Shown here: one piece after another, positions 28,401-38,148 of the stretch
Layout of the letters: every line of letters starts with the position of its first letter
How positions within the stretch are numbered: the stretch's first letter is position 1
Assembly (NCBI GenBank): GCA_020637615.1
Contig: JACKKC010000001.1
Span: 199,847-263,846 of the forward strand
Direction of reading: 5' to 3'
From: Rhodovulum sp.
GTDB taxonomy: Bacteria > Pseudomonadota > Alphaproteobacteria > Rhodobacterales > Rhodobacteraceae
Length of the DNA: 64,000 bases
Notes under the pieces: generated by a model
What the model was told of the DNA's origin: nothing
Database searches by the model: none
The model's input: only the letters and a program-made list of their open reading frames with translations
Position numbers and translations under genes: made by a program

Positions 28401-29446
28401 GCGGCCCGGAGCAGGTGACGGTCGCGCCCGAGGAAGCCGATCTCCGGCTCGACCGCTGGCTGCGCCGCCGCCATCCCCATGTGCCGCAGGGGCTGGTCGA
28501 GCGAATGTGCCGCAAGGGCGAGATCCGCGTCAACGGCGGCCGGGTCCGCCCGGCGACCCGGCTGGAGGCGGGCCAGACCGTGCGCCTGCCGCCGCTCCCC
28601 GAGCTGCGCGACGGCGGCGCCGAGACCGCGCCGCAGCCGGCGGTTTCCGAGGCCGATGCCGCGATGATCCGCGCCTGCGTGATCTGGCGCGACGAGGACG
28701 TGCTGGCGCTGAACAAGCCGCCGGGGCTCGCGGTCCAGGGCGGCTCCGGCCAGCGCCGGCATGTGGACGGGCTGGCCGAGGCGCTGCGCTTCGGCGCGGA
28801 GGAAAAGCCGCGGCTGGTGCACCGGCTCGACCGCGACACCTCGGGCGTGCTCCTGATGGCGCGCAGCGCGCGCGCGGCCGCCGGGCTGACCCGCGCCTTC
28901 CGCGACCGCACCGCGCGCAAGACCTATTGGGCGGCGGTCGCGGGCCTGCCCTCGCCGCGGGCGGGGACCATCCGCTACGGGCTGGTCAAGGCGCCGGGCC
29001 ACGGATCGGGCGGCGAGGGCGAGAAGATGCTCTGCATCCCCCCCGACGACATCGCCCGCACCGAAGGCGCCAAGCGCGCCACGACCGACTACCGGGTGAT
29101 CGAGGCGGCGGCGCAGCGCGCGGCCTGGGTCGCGCTGCGCCCGGTGACGGGCCGCACGCACCAGCTGCGCGCGCATATGGCCGCCATCGGCCATCCGGTG
29201 GTCGGCGACGGCAAGTACGGCACCAACGCCCAGGAGAACACCGGCACCGGCTGGGGCGCGCAGCTCGGCGGCGGCGTCAGCCGCAAGCTGCACCTGCACG
29301 CGCGGTCGCTCGACCTGATCCACCCCCGGACCGGGGCGCTCCTGTCGCTCACCGCCCCCTTGCCCGAGCATATGGCGCGCACCTGGGAGCTCTTCGGCTG
29401 GCAGCCCGGGGATGCGCCCGCCGACCCCTTCGGGGAGGCGGCATGA
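28397..29446 (+). CDS. RluA-family 23S rRNA/tRNA pseudouridine synthase
   Basis: 349 residues. An S4 RNA-binding domain (LRLDRWLRRRHPHVPQGLVE to about residue 65) precedes the catalytic domain. The latter has LALNKPPGLAVQGGSG, the catalytic Asp in LVHRLDRDTSGVLLMARS (about residue 145) and RPVTGRTHQLRAHMAAIGHP. Organisation and length fit RluC/RluD-type enzymes; which uridines it modifies cannot be told. It is coupled to crcB and the HAD gene by four-base overlaps on both sides. Confidence 0.92.
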   Translation: MSGPEQVTVAPEEADLRLDRWLRRRHPHVPQGLVERMCRKGEIRVNGGRVRPATRLEAGQTVRLPPLPELRDGGAETAPQPAVSEADAAMIRACVIWRDEDVLALNKPPGLAVQGGSGQRRHVDGLAEALRFGAEEKPRLVHRLDRDTSGVLLMARSARAAAGLTRAFRDRTARKTYWAAVAGLPSPRAGTIRYGLVKAPGHGSGGEGEKMLCIPPDDIARTEGAKRATTDYRVIEAAAQRAAWVALRPVTGRTHQLRAHMAAIGHPVVGDGKYGTNAQENTGTGWGAQLGGGVSRKLHLHARSLDLIHPRTGALLSLTAPLPEHMARTWELFGWQPGDAPADPFGEAA

Positions 29447-30132
29447 GCGGGCAGACGCGCCTCGTCGTCTTCGACATGGACGGCACGCTGATCGACAGCC
29501 AGCACCTGATCGTGGCGGCGATGGAACGGGCCTTCGCCGCGGTCGGGCAGCCGGCGCCGGAGCGCGAGCGGATCCTGTCGGTGGTGGGGCTCTCGCTGCC
29601 CGAGGCGATGGGCGCGCTCGCGCCGCATCTCGCGCCGGAGGATGTCTTCGCCCTGGCCGAGCAATACCGCATGGGCTTCGTGGCGCAGCGGGCGGCCGGC
29701 GGTGCCGCGGCCCATGCGCCGCTCTATCCGGGGGCGCGGGCGGCGCTCGAGCGGCTGGCGGTCGCGCCGGGGACGCTGATGGGGGTGGCGACCGGCAAGG
29801 CACGGCGGGGGCTCGAGCACAGCTTCGACGCCCATGGGATCGGCGGCTATTTCGCGACCGCCCAGACCTCGGACGGGCATCCCTCCAAGCCGCATCCCTC
29901 GATGCTCCTGCGCGCGCTCGAGGAAACGGGCTGCGCCGCGCGCCATGCGGTGATGATCGGCGATACCGAATTCGACATCGCCATGGGGCGCGCCGCCGGC
30001 TTCGCGACCGTCGCCGTCGCCTGGGGCTATCATCCCCGCCCGCGGCTCGAAGCCGCCGGCGCCGACGTGGTGATCGAGCGTTTCGACGATCTCGACGGGG
30101 CGCTGGACGGTCTGCGGAGCGCCGCGCGATGA
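29443..30132 (+). CDS. HAD-superfamily phosphatase
   Basis: 229 residues. Motif I FDMDGTLIDSQHLIVAAMER carries the nucleophile Asp. Motif II is in GVATGKARRGLEHS, and motif IV in MIGDTEFDIAMGRAAGFATV. It resembles phosphoglycolate phosphatase/Gph-like HAD hydrolases with a helical cap. The substrate is not evident. It overlaps its neighbours by four bases on both sides and is part of the crcB-ATP12 unit. Confidence 0.88.
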   Translation: MSGQTRLVVFDMDGTLIDSQHLIVAAMERAFAAVGQPAPERERILSVVGLSLPEAMGALAPHLAPEDVFALAEQYRMGFVAQRAAGGAAAHAPLYPGARAALERLAVAPGTLMGVATGKARRGLEHSFDAHGIGGYFATAQTSDGHPSKPHPSMLLRALEETGCAARHAVMIGDTEFDIAMGRAAGFATVAVAWGYHPRPRLEAAGADVVIERFDDLDGALDGLRSAAR

Positions 30133-30851
30133 GCGGCATGCCCGGGCGCCGGTTCTGGTCGCGCGCCTGCGTGCGCGCGGAGCCTGAGGGCCATCACATC
30201 GACCTCGATACCCGCCCGCTCAACACGCCCGCCGGCGCGCCGGTGGTCCTGCCCACCGCGGCGCTGGCCCAGGCGATCGCCGACGAATGGAACGCGCTCG
30301 AAGGCGAGATCGATCCCGACCGCCTGCCGCTGACGCGCTTTGCGAATTCCGCCATCGACCGCGTGCTGCCCGCCCGCGACGCGGTGATCGAGGCTGTCGC
30401 CGCCTATGGCGCCAGCGACCTGCTCTGCTACCGCGCCGAAGCGCCCGCCGAGCTCCGGGCGCGGCAGGCCGCGGCCTGGGATCCCTGGCTCACCTGGTGC
30501 GCGCGCGACCTCGGGGCGCCGCTGATCGCGGTGTTCGGCCTCATGCCCCATCCCCAGCCGGACGCCAGCCTCGCGGCCTTGCGCGCATCGGTCGCGGCGA
30601 TGGATGCCTTCGAGCTGGCCGCGCTCCACGAACTCGTGGCCCTCTCCGGCTCGCTCGTGCTCGCGTTGGCAGTGGCGCGGGGCGCGCTCCCGGCCGAGCG
30701 GGCCTGGCAATTGTCGCGCCTCGACGAGACCTGGCAGGCGGAGCACTGGGGTCTAGACGCCGAGGCGGAAGCGGCCGCGACAAAAAAGCAAGCCGATTTC
30801 AGGATTGCCGCAATGATGCTGCAGAATCTTTCCGGAATCCGCAATTTATGA
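30129..30851 (+). CDS. ATP12-family chaperone for F1-ATPase assembly
   Basis: 240 residues. The N-terminal part VRAEPEGHHIDLDTRPLNTP followed by PTAALAQAIADEWNALEGEI is characteristic. The later RQAAAWDPWLTWCARDLGAP, also typical, points to the alphaproteobacterial and mitochondrial ATP12 family, which helps the F1 alpha subunit assemble with beta. It is the last gene of the overlapping crcB unit. The ATP synthase genes are not in the window. Confidence 0.9.
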   Translation: MSGMPGRRFWSRACVRAEPEGHHIDLDTRPLNTPAGAPVVLPTAALAQAIADEWNALEGEIDPDRLPLTRFANSAIDRVLPARDAVIEAVAAYGASDLLCYRAEAPAELRARQAAAWDPWLTWCARDLGAPLIAVFGLMPHPQPDASLAALRASVAAMDAFELAALHELVALSGSLVLALAVARGALPAERAWQLSRLDETWQAEHWGLDAEAEAAATKKQADFRIAAMMLQNLSGIRNL

Positions 30852-30998
30852 GCGGATGCTCGCCCGTCCCACCGTTTACCTTGATGTTTATATTGAGGAC
30901 CTTAGGTTAACCGTTTGGGTAATAATCGGATCCACGAGTGCGGCGGCGGCCGGGCGATGCCGGGTCCGTGCGCCACAACCATAACGGGGAGAAGTTTC

Positions 30999-32015
30999 AT
31001 GAAATATGCGATCTGGATCGCCGCCACCATTGTCGGCGGTCTCGCCGCCGGCGCCGCCTCCGCCCAGACGCTCGATGCGGTCAAGTCGAACGACGTGCTG
31101 AAATGCGGCGTCAACACCGGGCTCGCCGGTTTCGCCGGCCCGGATCCGAACGGCCGCTGGGTCGGCTTCGACGTGGCCTTCTGCCGGGCGATGGCCGCGG
31201 CGGTGCTCGGCGACCAGGACAAGGTCCAGTTCGTGCCCCTGACCGGCGAGACGCGCTTCACCGCGCTGGCCTCGGGCGAGGTCGACTATCTGTCGCGCAA
31301 CACCACCTGGACCCTGACCCGCGACGTCGATCTCGGCTTCACCTTCATCGGCGTGAACTACTACGACGGCCAGGGCTTCATCGTGCCGGCCGAGCTCGGC
31401 GTGACATCCGCGCGTGAACTCGACGGCGCCACGGTCTGCATCCAGACCGGCACCACGACCGAGCTCAACCTCGCCGATTTCTTCGCCGCCAACGGCATCT
31501 CCTACGATCCGGTGCCGATCCAGACCAATTCCGAGGCGCTGCAGCAATACCAGGCCGGCGCCTGCGACGCCTATACCACCGACGCCTCGGGCCTCGCCGC
31601 CTCGCGCGCGACCTTCGAGAACCCGGGCGATCACGTGATCCTGCCGGAGATCATTTCCAAGGAACCGCTCGGGCCGCTGGTGCGCGAGGGCGACGACCAA
31701 TGGGCCGACATCGGCCGCTGGGTGCTCAACGCCCTGATCGCGGCCGAGGAATACGGCATCACCGCCGAGAACGCCGCCGACATGGCCGCGACCTCGGAGA
31801 ACCCCGAGATCCGCCGCCTGCTCGGCTCCGAAAGCAACCTCGGCGAGATCCTCGGCCTCGACGCCGACTGGGCGGTCAAGGCGATCCAGGCCCAGGGCAA
31901 TTACGGCGAGATCTTCGCCGCGAACATCGGCGAGGGCACCCCGATCAACCTTGCGCGCGGCCTGAACGCGCAATGGACCGACGGCGGCCTGATGTATTCG
32001 CCGCCGTTCCGGTGA
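30999..32015 (+). CDS. aapJ: Amino acid ABC transporter, periplasmic binding protein (AapJ-like)
   Basis: 338 residues with a signal peptide (KYAIWIAATIVGGLAAGAAS, cleavage probably after ASA). The mature protein begins TLDAVKSNDVLKCGVNTGLA and carries LTGETRFTALASGEVDYLSR and GATVCIQTGTTTELNLADFF, typical of the general L-amino acid (AapJ/BztA) group. A GGGGAGAAG Shine-Dalgarno precedes the ATG. It leads a four-gene transporter operon, with a 119-base gap before aapQ, as binding-protein genes often have. Confidence 0.92.
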   Translation: MKYAIWIAATIVGGLAAGAASAQTLDAVKSNDVLKCGVNTGLAGFAGPDPNGRWVGFDVAFCRAMAAAVLGDQDKVQFVPLTGETRFTALASGEVDYLSRNTTWTLTRDVDLGFTFIGVNYYDGQGFIVPAELGVTSARELDGATVCIQTGTTTELNLADFFAANGISYDPVPIQTNSEALQQYQAGACDAYTTDASGLAASRATFENPGDHVILPEIISKEPLGPLVREGDDQWADIGRWVLNALIAAEEYGITAENAADMAATSENPEIRRLLGSESNLGEILGLDADWAVKAIQAQGNYGEIFAANIGEGTPINLARGLNAQWTDGGLMYSPPFR

Positions 32016-32134
32016 CCGACACCCGGGCGTGCGCTCCGGCGCGCGCCCGACCGGGTCCGGGCGATGACGATCGGCGCTCTTGACGGCCGTGACCGCTCGC
32101 CGCCCCGTGGCGGCGCGCTTCGCGAGGAGTCGCG

Positions 32135-33346
32135 ATGACCAGCATCGACACGCATCAGGAGCCCTTCCGGCTCGGGATGCTGCTCAACGACACGCGCTAC
32201 CGCTCGCTGACGATCCAGGTCTTTGCGCTGGCGGCCTTCATCCTCACCACCGCCTGGCTGGTGAGCAACACGGTCCAGAACCTCTCGGCACTCGGCAAGG
32301 ACTTCAGCTTCAGCTTCCTCGGCTCCCGGGCCGGCTACGACATCAACCAGACGCTGGTTCCCTATACCAACAACAGCACCCATGCCCGGGCGGCGCTCGT
32401 GGGGATCCTCAACACCATCCTGATCGCCATCCTCGGCTGCGGCCTCGCCACCGTCATCGGCGTGCTCATGGGCGTGCTGCGGCTCTCGGGCAACTGGATC
32501 GTCGCCCGGATCGCGGCGGCCTATGTGGAGGGCTTCCGCAACGTCCCGGTGCTGCTCTGGATCATCGCCATCATGGCGATCATCACCGAAAGCGCCCCGG
32601 CGCCACGCGCCTTCCGCGGCGACGAGGCCAGCGCCAGCATGCTCTTCGGCGCCTTCGCCGTCACCAACCGCGGGCTCTACATGCCCTGGCCGGTGCTCGG
32701 GCCGGGCTGGCAGCTGGTGGTCCTGACCTTCCTCGCTTCGCTCGCCGCCATCGTCTTCCTCCGCCGCCAGGCGCGGCGACGCCAGGAGGAGACGGGAGAG
32801 ATCTTGCCGATCTTCTGGCTCGGCACCGGCCTCTTCTTCGTGCCTGTCCTGCTGGTCGACGCGCTGCTCGGCGGGCCTATCACCCTCGATTATCCGGTGC
32901 TCGAGCGCTTCAACTTCGCGGGCGGCGGCTTCGTCGACAAGGCGCTGCTCGCGCTCTGGCTGGCGCTCTCGCTCTATACCGGCTCCTATATCGCCGAGAT
33001 CGTGCGCGCCGGCATCCTCGCGGTGCCGCGCGGCCAGACCGAGGCGGCGAGCGCGCTGGGGCTCCGGCCGCGGCGGGTGATGAGCCTGGTGATCCTGCCC
33101 CAGGCGCTCCGGGTCATCGTGCCGCCGCTGATCTCGCAATACCTCAACCTCACCAAGAACTCCTCGCTCGCCATCGCCGTCGGCTACATGGACGTGCGCG
33201 CCACGCTGGGCGGCATCACCATGAACCAGACCGGACGCGAGCTCGAATGCATGCTGCTGCTCATGGGCTTCTACCTGCTCGTCAGCCTCGGGATCTCCTC
33301 GGTGATGAACTGGTACAACGCCTCCGTGGCGCTGAAGGAGCGCTGA
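32135..33346 (+). CDS. aapQ: Amino acid ABC transporter, permease 1 (AapQ-like)
   Basis: 403 residues, longer than ordinary His/Glu permeases, as is usual for AapQ/BztB. There are about seven or eight hydrophobic spans. The ATPase-docking loop is AEIVRAGILAVPRGQTEAAS ALGLRP near residue 285, and PPLISQYLNLTKNSSLAIAV follows. It forms the channel with AapM. One base separates it from aapM. Confidence 0.92.
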   Translation: MTSIDTHQEPFRLGMLLNDTRYRSLTIQVFALAAFILTTAWLVSNTVQNLSALGKDFSFSFLGSRAGYDINQTLVPYTNNSTHARAALVGILNTILIAILGCGLATVIGVLMGVLRLSGNWIVARIAAAYVEGFRNVPVLLWIIAIMAIITESAPAPRAFRGDEASASMLFGAFAVTNRGLYMPWPVLGPGWQLVVLTFLASLAAIVFLRRQARRRQEETGEILPIFWLGTGLFFVPVLLVDALLGGPITLDYPVLERFNFAGGGFVDKALLALWLALSLYTGSYIAEIVRAGILAVPRGQTEAASALGLRPRRVMSLVILPQALRVIVPPLISQYLNLTKNSSLAIAVGYMDVRATLGGITMNQTGRELECMLLLMGFYLLVSLGISSVMNWYNASVALKER

Positions 33347-33347
33347 G

Positions 33348-34640
33348 ATGGCGGGGGCCGGGTCCTTCCGCCGGGAGATGCTCGAGGCGCAGGCGCCGCC
33401 GGCCGCGCGCACCGGCCGGCTGCGCTGGCTGCAGGAGAACCTCTTCTCGAGCTGGCCGAGCGCGCTCCTGACCCTGCTGTCGCTTGCGGCGATCCTCTGG
33501 CTGGTCGCCCATGTCTGGCCCTGGTTCGCGCATTCGGTCTGGGACGCGGGCTCGCTCACCGAATGCCGCGCGATCATCCGCGAGACCTGGGGCGAGGGCG
33601 CGAGCGGCGCCTGCTTCGCGGTGATCCGCGAGCGCTGGCAGCAGTTCCTCTTCGGCTTCTACCCGCGCGAGCTCTACTGGCGCCCGACGCTCGCCTTCGT
33701 GCTGATGTTCGTGGCACTGGCGCCGATCCTCTTCGCCGAGCTGCCGCGCCGGCTCCGCTGGTTCGCCGTCGCCTTCCCCGGCATCGCCTACTGGCTGCTC
33801 TGGGGCGGCCCGGCCTCGGTGCCGCTGGCGGTCTATGCCGGCTTCGCCATCGCCTGGCTGGTGCACCGGGCCGTCGCCGCCCGGAGCTCGGAGCTTGTCG
33901 CCCTGGTTGTGGCGGTCGCGGCCATGATCCTCTGGTGGCTGCATCTCGCCGGCCCGGTGGCGCGCGCCCTGCCGATCCTGGAGCTCCAGCCGGTCGGCTC
34001 GAGCCGCTTCGGCGGCTTCACCCTCTCGCTGGTGATCGGGGTGACCGGCATCGCCTTCTCCCTGCCGCTCGGCATCCTGCTCGCGCTCGGCCGGCGCTCG
34101 CAGATGTTCTTCGTCACCACCATGTGCGTGGGCTTCATCGAGTTCATCCGCGGCGTGCCGCTGATCACCCTGCTGCTGGTCGCCTCCTTCCTGCTCAACA
34201 TCTTCCTGCCGCCGGGCACGAATTTCGACATCATCCTGCGCGTGATCATCATGGTGACGCTCTTCGCCTCGGCCTATATGGCCGAGGTGATCCGCGGCGG
34301 GCTGGCGGCGCTCCCGCGCGGCCAGTACGAGGCCGCGGACGCGCTCGGCCTCGACTACTGGAAGGCGACGCGGCTGATCATCATGCCCCAGGCGCTCAAG
34401 ATCTCGATCCCCGGCATCGTCAATACCTTCATCGGCCTCTTCAAGGACACGACGCTGGTGGCGATCATCGGGCTTCTCGACCCGATCGGCCTGACCACCG
34501 CGATCCGCGCCGACACCAACTGGAACGGCATCGTCTGGGAGCTCTACGGCTTCGTTGCGCTGCTGTTCTTTTTGTGCTGCTACGGGATGTCGCAGTATTC
34601 TCAGTACCTCGAGCGCAAGCTCCGGACCGGCCAGCGCTAG
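33348..34640 (+). CDS. aapM: Amino acid ABC transporter, permease 2 (AapM-like)
   Basis: 430 residues with an extended N-terminal half carrying extra hydrophobic spans, as in AapM/BztC. The conserved permease part (from about residue 220) includes GFIEFIRGVPLITLLLVASF and AEVIRGGLAALPRGQYEAAD, the latter being the EAA loop. It lies directly between aapQ and aapP. Confidence 0.92.
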   Translation: MAGAGSFRREMLEAQAPPAARTGRLRWLQENLFSSWPSALLTLLSLAAILWLVAHVWPWFAHSVWDAGSLTECRAIIRETWGEGASGACFAVIRERWQQFLFGFYPRELYWRPTLAFVLMFVALAPILFAELPRRLRWFAVAFPGIAYWLLWGGPASVPLAVYAGFAIAWLVHRAVAARSSELVALVVAVAAMILWWLHLAGPVARALPILELQPVGSSRFGGFTLSLVIGVTGIAFSLPLGILLALGRRSQMFFVTTMCVGFIEFIRGVPLITLLLVASFLLNIFLPPGTNFDIILRVIIMVTLFASAYMAEVIRGGLAALPRGQYEAADALGLDYWKATRLIIMPQALKISIPGIVNTFIGLFKDTTLVAIIGLLDPIGLTTAIRADTNWNGIVWELYGFVALLFFLCCYGMSQYSQYLERKLRTGQR

Positions 34641-34651
34641 GAGATCCGCCC

Positions 34652-35443
<792 letters not shown>

Positions 35444-35493
35444 CGCGACAACCGCGCGAGTCGCCCGGCCAGGATCACCCCGAACCGTCACCA

Positions 35494-35532
35494 GCGAGGC
35501 ACTGCCTCGCCCCGGTTCGTCGGCCGGAGCGC
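35494..35532 (-). repeat. Dispersed repeat A, right part only, inverted
   Basis: This 39-base piece matches the reverse complement of 14897-14935 at about 36 of 39 positions, including the GCGAGGCA-TGCCTCGC palindrome. It lies in the 551-base gap between convergent aapP and sixA. The gap holds only repeats: this one, repeat B at 35605 and a palindrome at 35967. Confidence 0.6.
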
Positions 35533-35604
35533 AGGCGCGGATCTGCCACACCATCGGCCTTACCGCCCGACGGCGCCGCGGTCCGAAGCCGAGTCTCGGA
35601 ATAA

Positions 35605-35756
35605 GGAAATGGCCGCGCCCCGCGCGGCCCGCATTACATGCCCCCGGACCGAAAAGGCGAGGCGGCGGTGGCGCGTCGCCCGGTCCGGTCGCCCGGAGGC
35701 GCGCCGCCGGGCGAGGGAGGTGCAGCTTCACCGTCGGTCGAGGATCGGGACGGGGC
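35605..35756. repeat. Dispersed repeat B, copy 1, with terminator-like hairpin
   Basis: About 150 bases related to 54581-54733. Both start with a GGCCGCG/CGCGGCC hairpin and share GCCCGGTCCGGTCGC and a TCACC-TCGGT-GGATCGGG end. Read on the minus strand the hairpin is followed by a short T-rich stretch, so it may terminate the argB-sixA transcript. Confidence 0.6.
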
Positions 35757-35966
35757 GGCCCTGGACGGTGCGCTTGAGCGCCGGCCCCCGGCAGGGCCGG
35801 CGCGGCCCGATCGCCACGGGTCGGTCGGGCTCGAGCCCCCGGCCCCGGGGCGTGATGCGAGACGACGGCGAGGGCCGCTGGCACAAGATTGGCCCTGCGC
35901 AAGCCATCCGGCGAGCGCCATCGGGCGCGTTAACACTTTTTCCCTTTTGAATCAGCGGTTTAAGAA

Positions 35967-35984
35967 CTGTCCCCATGGGGACAG
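35967..35984. repeat. 18-base perfect palindrome, left
   Basis: CTGTCCCCATGGGGACAG directly downstream of sixA, next to an AT-rich stretch. The same 14-base core GTCCCCATGGGGAC recurs at 39264-39281, so the two bracket the block sixA to the second lipoprotein. Confidence 0.7.
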
Positions 35985-35994
35985 CGCCACGGGG

Positions 35995-36495
35995 TCACTC
36001 GAGCGCCCGCGGCACCACGAAATCATGTAGCCGCCCGCTGCCCAGGGCGACCTCGCTCCAGGTCGCCGCGTCGAAATCGATCACCGCCGTCGCACCGGTC
36101 GGGAACTTCTCGAAGGCCGCATCCTCGGGCGGGGATTCGAGAATGAACCGCGCGAAGCTCCCGATGCCGGGCTGATGTCCCAGGACCAGCAGCTGCGCCA
36201 CGCCCGGCGCCCGCTGCACGGCGGCGAGGATGGCCGCCGTGTCGGCCTGATAGAGCTCCGTCACATAGGTCGTCGGCGTGCCCCCGATCTTCTCGACGAC
36301 CCGCGACCAGGTCTCCTGCGCACGCCGGGCGTTCGAGACCAGGGCGTGGTCGGGCTCGTAGCCCTTCGACTTCAGCCACCGCCCGATCAGCCCGGCGCCG
36401 CGCCGGCCGCGCCGGTTGAGCGGCCTGTCGAGGTCGCGCTGCTCCGGGTCGGACCAGCTCGATTTGGCATGGCGCATCAGGATGAGGCGTCGCAT
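35995..36495 (-). CDS. SixA-like phosphohistidine phosphatase
   Basis: 166 residues of the histidine phosphatase (phosphoglycerate mutase) superfamily. The N-terminus MRRLILMRHAKSSWSDPEQR holds the RH nucleophile motif, NRRGRRGAGLIGRWLKSKGY follows, and LLVLGHQPGIGSFARFI carries the second catalytic His. SixA in E. coli removes phosphate from Hpt domains or NPr; the target here is unknown. It starts two bases after the ferredoxin-like gene and is co-transcribed with argB. Confidence 0.88.
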   Translation of the reverse strand: MRRLILMRHAKSSWSDPEQRDLDRPLNRRGRRGAGLIGRWLKSKGYEPDHALVSNARRAQETWSRVVEKIGGTPTTYVTELYQADTAAILAAVQRAPGVAQLLVLGHQPGIGSFARFILESPPEDAAFEKFPTGATAVIDFDAATWSEVALGSGRLHDFVVPRALE

Positions 36496-36497
36496 CC

Positions 36498-37175
36498 TCA
36501 ATGCCTGCCATGAAAGGCTTTCATGTGGAAGGCTGATTGTGCCTCGACCCGCCGGCCGGCGCCGACCGGGCAGGCCCGGCGCACCGCGCAGCCGCGCCCG
36601 AGGCAATCCTCTCCCGCGGCGGTGTCCAGGAACCCGTGGCAGGCCCGGAGGTCATAGCCGCCCTTTCCCAGCGCCCCGACAGGGCAGGCATCGAGGCAGA
36701 AACCCGCGCAGGTATCGCAGGGCCGCGGGCCAGGTTGCGGCAGGTCGAAGCGCTGCGCGAAGGCCAGCGCGCCGCGGAACGAGACCATGAGCCCGGCGGT
36801 CTCGTGCACCAGCAGCCCCACGGGCGAGCTCCAGGCATGCCCGCTTCGGATCGCCCACCGCAGGAAGGGCCGATGCGGTGGCCCGCCGAACGGGAAGAGC
36901 GCCGCCGCGCCGAGGCGGTCGGCGAGCCCACCGATCACCCGCGCCGACCACCGGTCGATCGGATCCGCGCCGCCGTCGCGATATTCCGCGCCGGCACGGA
37001 ACGCCGCCCAGAACCCCGGCTCCTCCGGCCCGAGCAGCACGAGCGTCCCGCAATCCGCCGGCAACTCGTCGTCGGGCGTGGGATGGAAGGCCCCGAGCAC
37101 GGCCAGCACCTCGCCTTGGGCGGCGCGCGCCACCTCTTCCAGGCACCCCGGCCGCGCTTCCGGCCGCGAAGCCAC
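36498..37175 (-). CDS. 4Fe-4S ferredoxin-type protein, QueG-like (function unknown)
   Basis: 225 residues with a GTG start at 37175, three bases after the argB stop. A GPEEPGFWAAF motif lies in the N-terminal half. A cluster-binding region CDTCAGFCLDACPVGALGKG is near residue 150, and further Cys residues follow (CHGFLDTAAGEDCLGRGCAV, then RRACPVG). The arrangement recalls the iron-sulfur part of epoxyqueuosine reductase QueG, but the protein is much shorter. It is probably an electron carrier or small reductase of a Rhodobacterales family. The operon with argB and sixA gives no obvious role. Confidence 0.75.
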   Translation of the reverse strand: MASRPEARPGCLEEVARAAQGEVLAVLGAFHPTPDDELPADCGTLVLLGPEEPGFWAAFRAGAEYRDGGADPIDRWSARVIGGLADRLGAAALFPFGGPPHRPFLRWAIRSGHAWSSPVGLLVHETAGLMVSFRGALAFAQRFDLPQPGPRPCDTCAGFCLDACPVGALGKGGYDLRACHGFLDTAAGEDCLGRGCAVRRACPVGAGRRVEAQSAFHMKAFHGRH

Positions 37176-37178
37176 GGC

Positions 37179-38078
37179 TTATGCCGCCCGGATCAGCGTT
37201 CCGGCTCCATGGGCGGTGAAGAGTTCGAGCAGGACCGCATGCGGCGCGCGCCCGTCGAGGATGACCACCGCGCGCACCCCGCCCTCGATCGCCTCGAGCG
37301 CGGTCTGGGTCTTGGGGATCATCCCGCCCGAAATCACGCCGGAGGCGGTGAGGTCGCGCACCGCCGCGGCGTTGAGCTCGGTCAGCACGGTGCCGGCGGC
37401 GTCCTTGACCCCCGCGACATCGGTCAGGAGCAGCAGGCGGTCGGCCTTCATCGCCGCCGCGACCGCGCCCGCCGCGGTGTCGCCGTTGACGTTGAAGGTC
37501 TCGCCGTTCCGGCCCATGCCCACGGGCGCGACCACCGGGATGAAGTCCGAGCCGAGGAAGTTCGTCAGGATCTCGGGATGCATCTCGACCGGCTTGCCGA
37601 CGAAGCCGAGATCGACCGCCACCTCCTCGCCGTCGCGCAGGGTCGTCCGGATGTCCTTCTCGCAGATCATCAGGTTCGCATCCTTGCCGGAAAGGCCGAT
37701 CGCCTTGCCGCCCTGGGCGTTGATCGCCTGCACGATGCGCTTGTTGATCCGGCCCGAGAGGACCATCTCCACGACCTCGACCGTCGCCGCATCGCTGACC
37801 CGCTTGCCGTCGACGAATTCCGAGGGAATGGCCAGCCGCTGGAGCATCTCGTTGATCATCGGGCCGCCGCCGTGCACAACCACCGGGTTCACGTTGCATT
37901 GCTTCATCAGCACGATGTCGCGCGCGAAATCGGCCATCTCCTTCTCGTCGCCCATGGCATGGCCGCCGAACTTGATGACGATCGTCGCGCCGTCGTAGCG
38001 CTGCAGATAGGGCAGCGCCTCGGAGAGCGTGCGGGCGGTCGCGATCCAGTCGCGGGTCATGGCGGCGGATCTCTCCAT
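37179..38078 (-). CDS. argB: Acetylglutamate kinase
   Basis: Phosphorylates N-acetylglutamate in arginine synthesis. The core shows ATIVIKFGGHAMGDEKEMAD, NPVVVHGGGPMINEMLQRLA, the GLSGKDANLMI segment, NVNGDTAAGAVAAAMKADRL, and SGGMIPKTQTALEAIEGGVR, all kinase hallmarks. Two starts fit: 38078 (AAGGGG spaced seven bases, 299 residues) and 38060 (MTRDWIATARTL, GGAGAG upstream). It is the first gene of argB-ferredoxin-sixA and divergent from the lipoprotein pair. Confidence 0.95.
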   Translation of the reverse strand: MERSAAMTRDWIATARTLSEALPYLQRYDGATIVIKFGGHAMGDEKEMADFARDIVLMKQCNVNPVVVHGGGPMINEMLQRLAIPSEFVDGKRVSDAATVEVVEMVLSGRINKRIVQAINAQGGKAIGLSGKDANLMICEKDIRTTLRDGEEVAVDLGFVGKPVEMHPEILTNFLGSDFIPVVAPVGMGRNGETFNVNGDTAAGAVAAAMKADRLLLLTDVAGVKDAAGTVLTELNAAAVRDLTASGVISGGMIPKTQTALEAIEGGVRAVVILDGRAPHAVLLELFTAHGAGTLIRAA

Positions 38079-38148
38079 CTCTCGTCCCCTTGCTCTCGCT
38101 CGGCGGCAGGGGATACTCTGCGGGGCGAACCGACACAAGGAGGCCGTC

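Noticed and set aside
30881..30925. Promoter for aapJ (TTGATG or TTGAGG with an AT-rich -10)
   Set aside because: The spacings (16 with a poor -10, or 21) and matches are too weak to choose a promoter, although the region is AT-rich and one is likely there.
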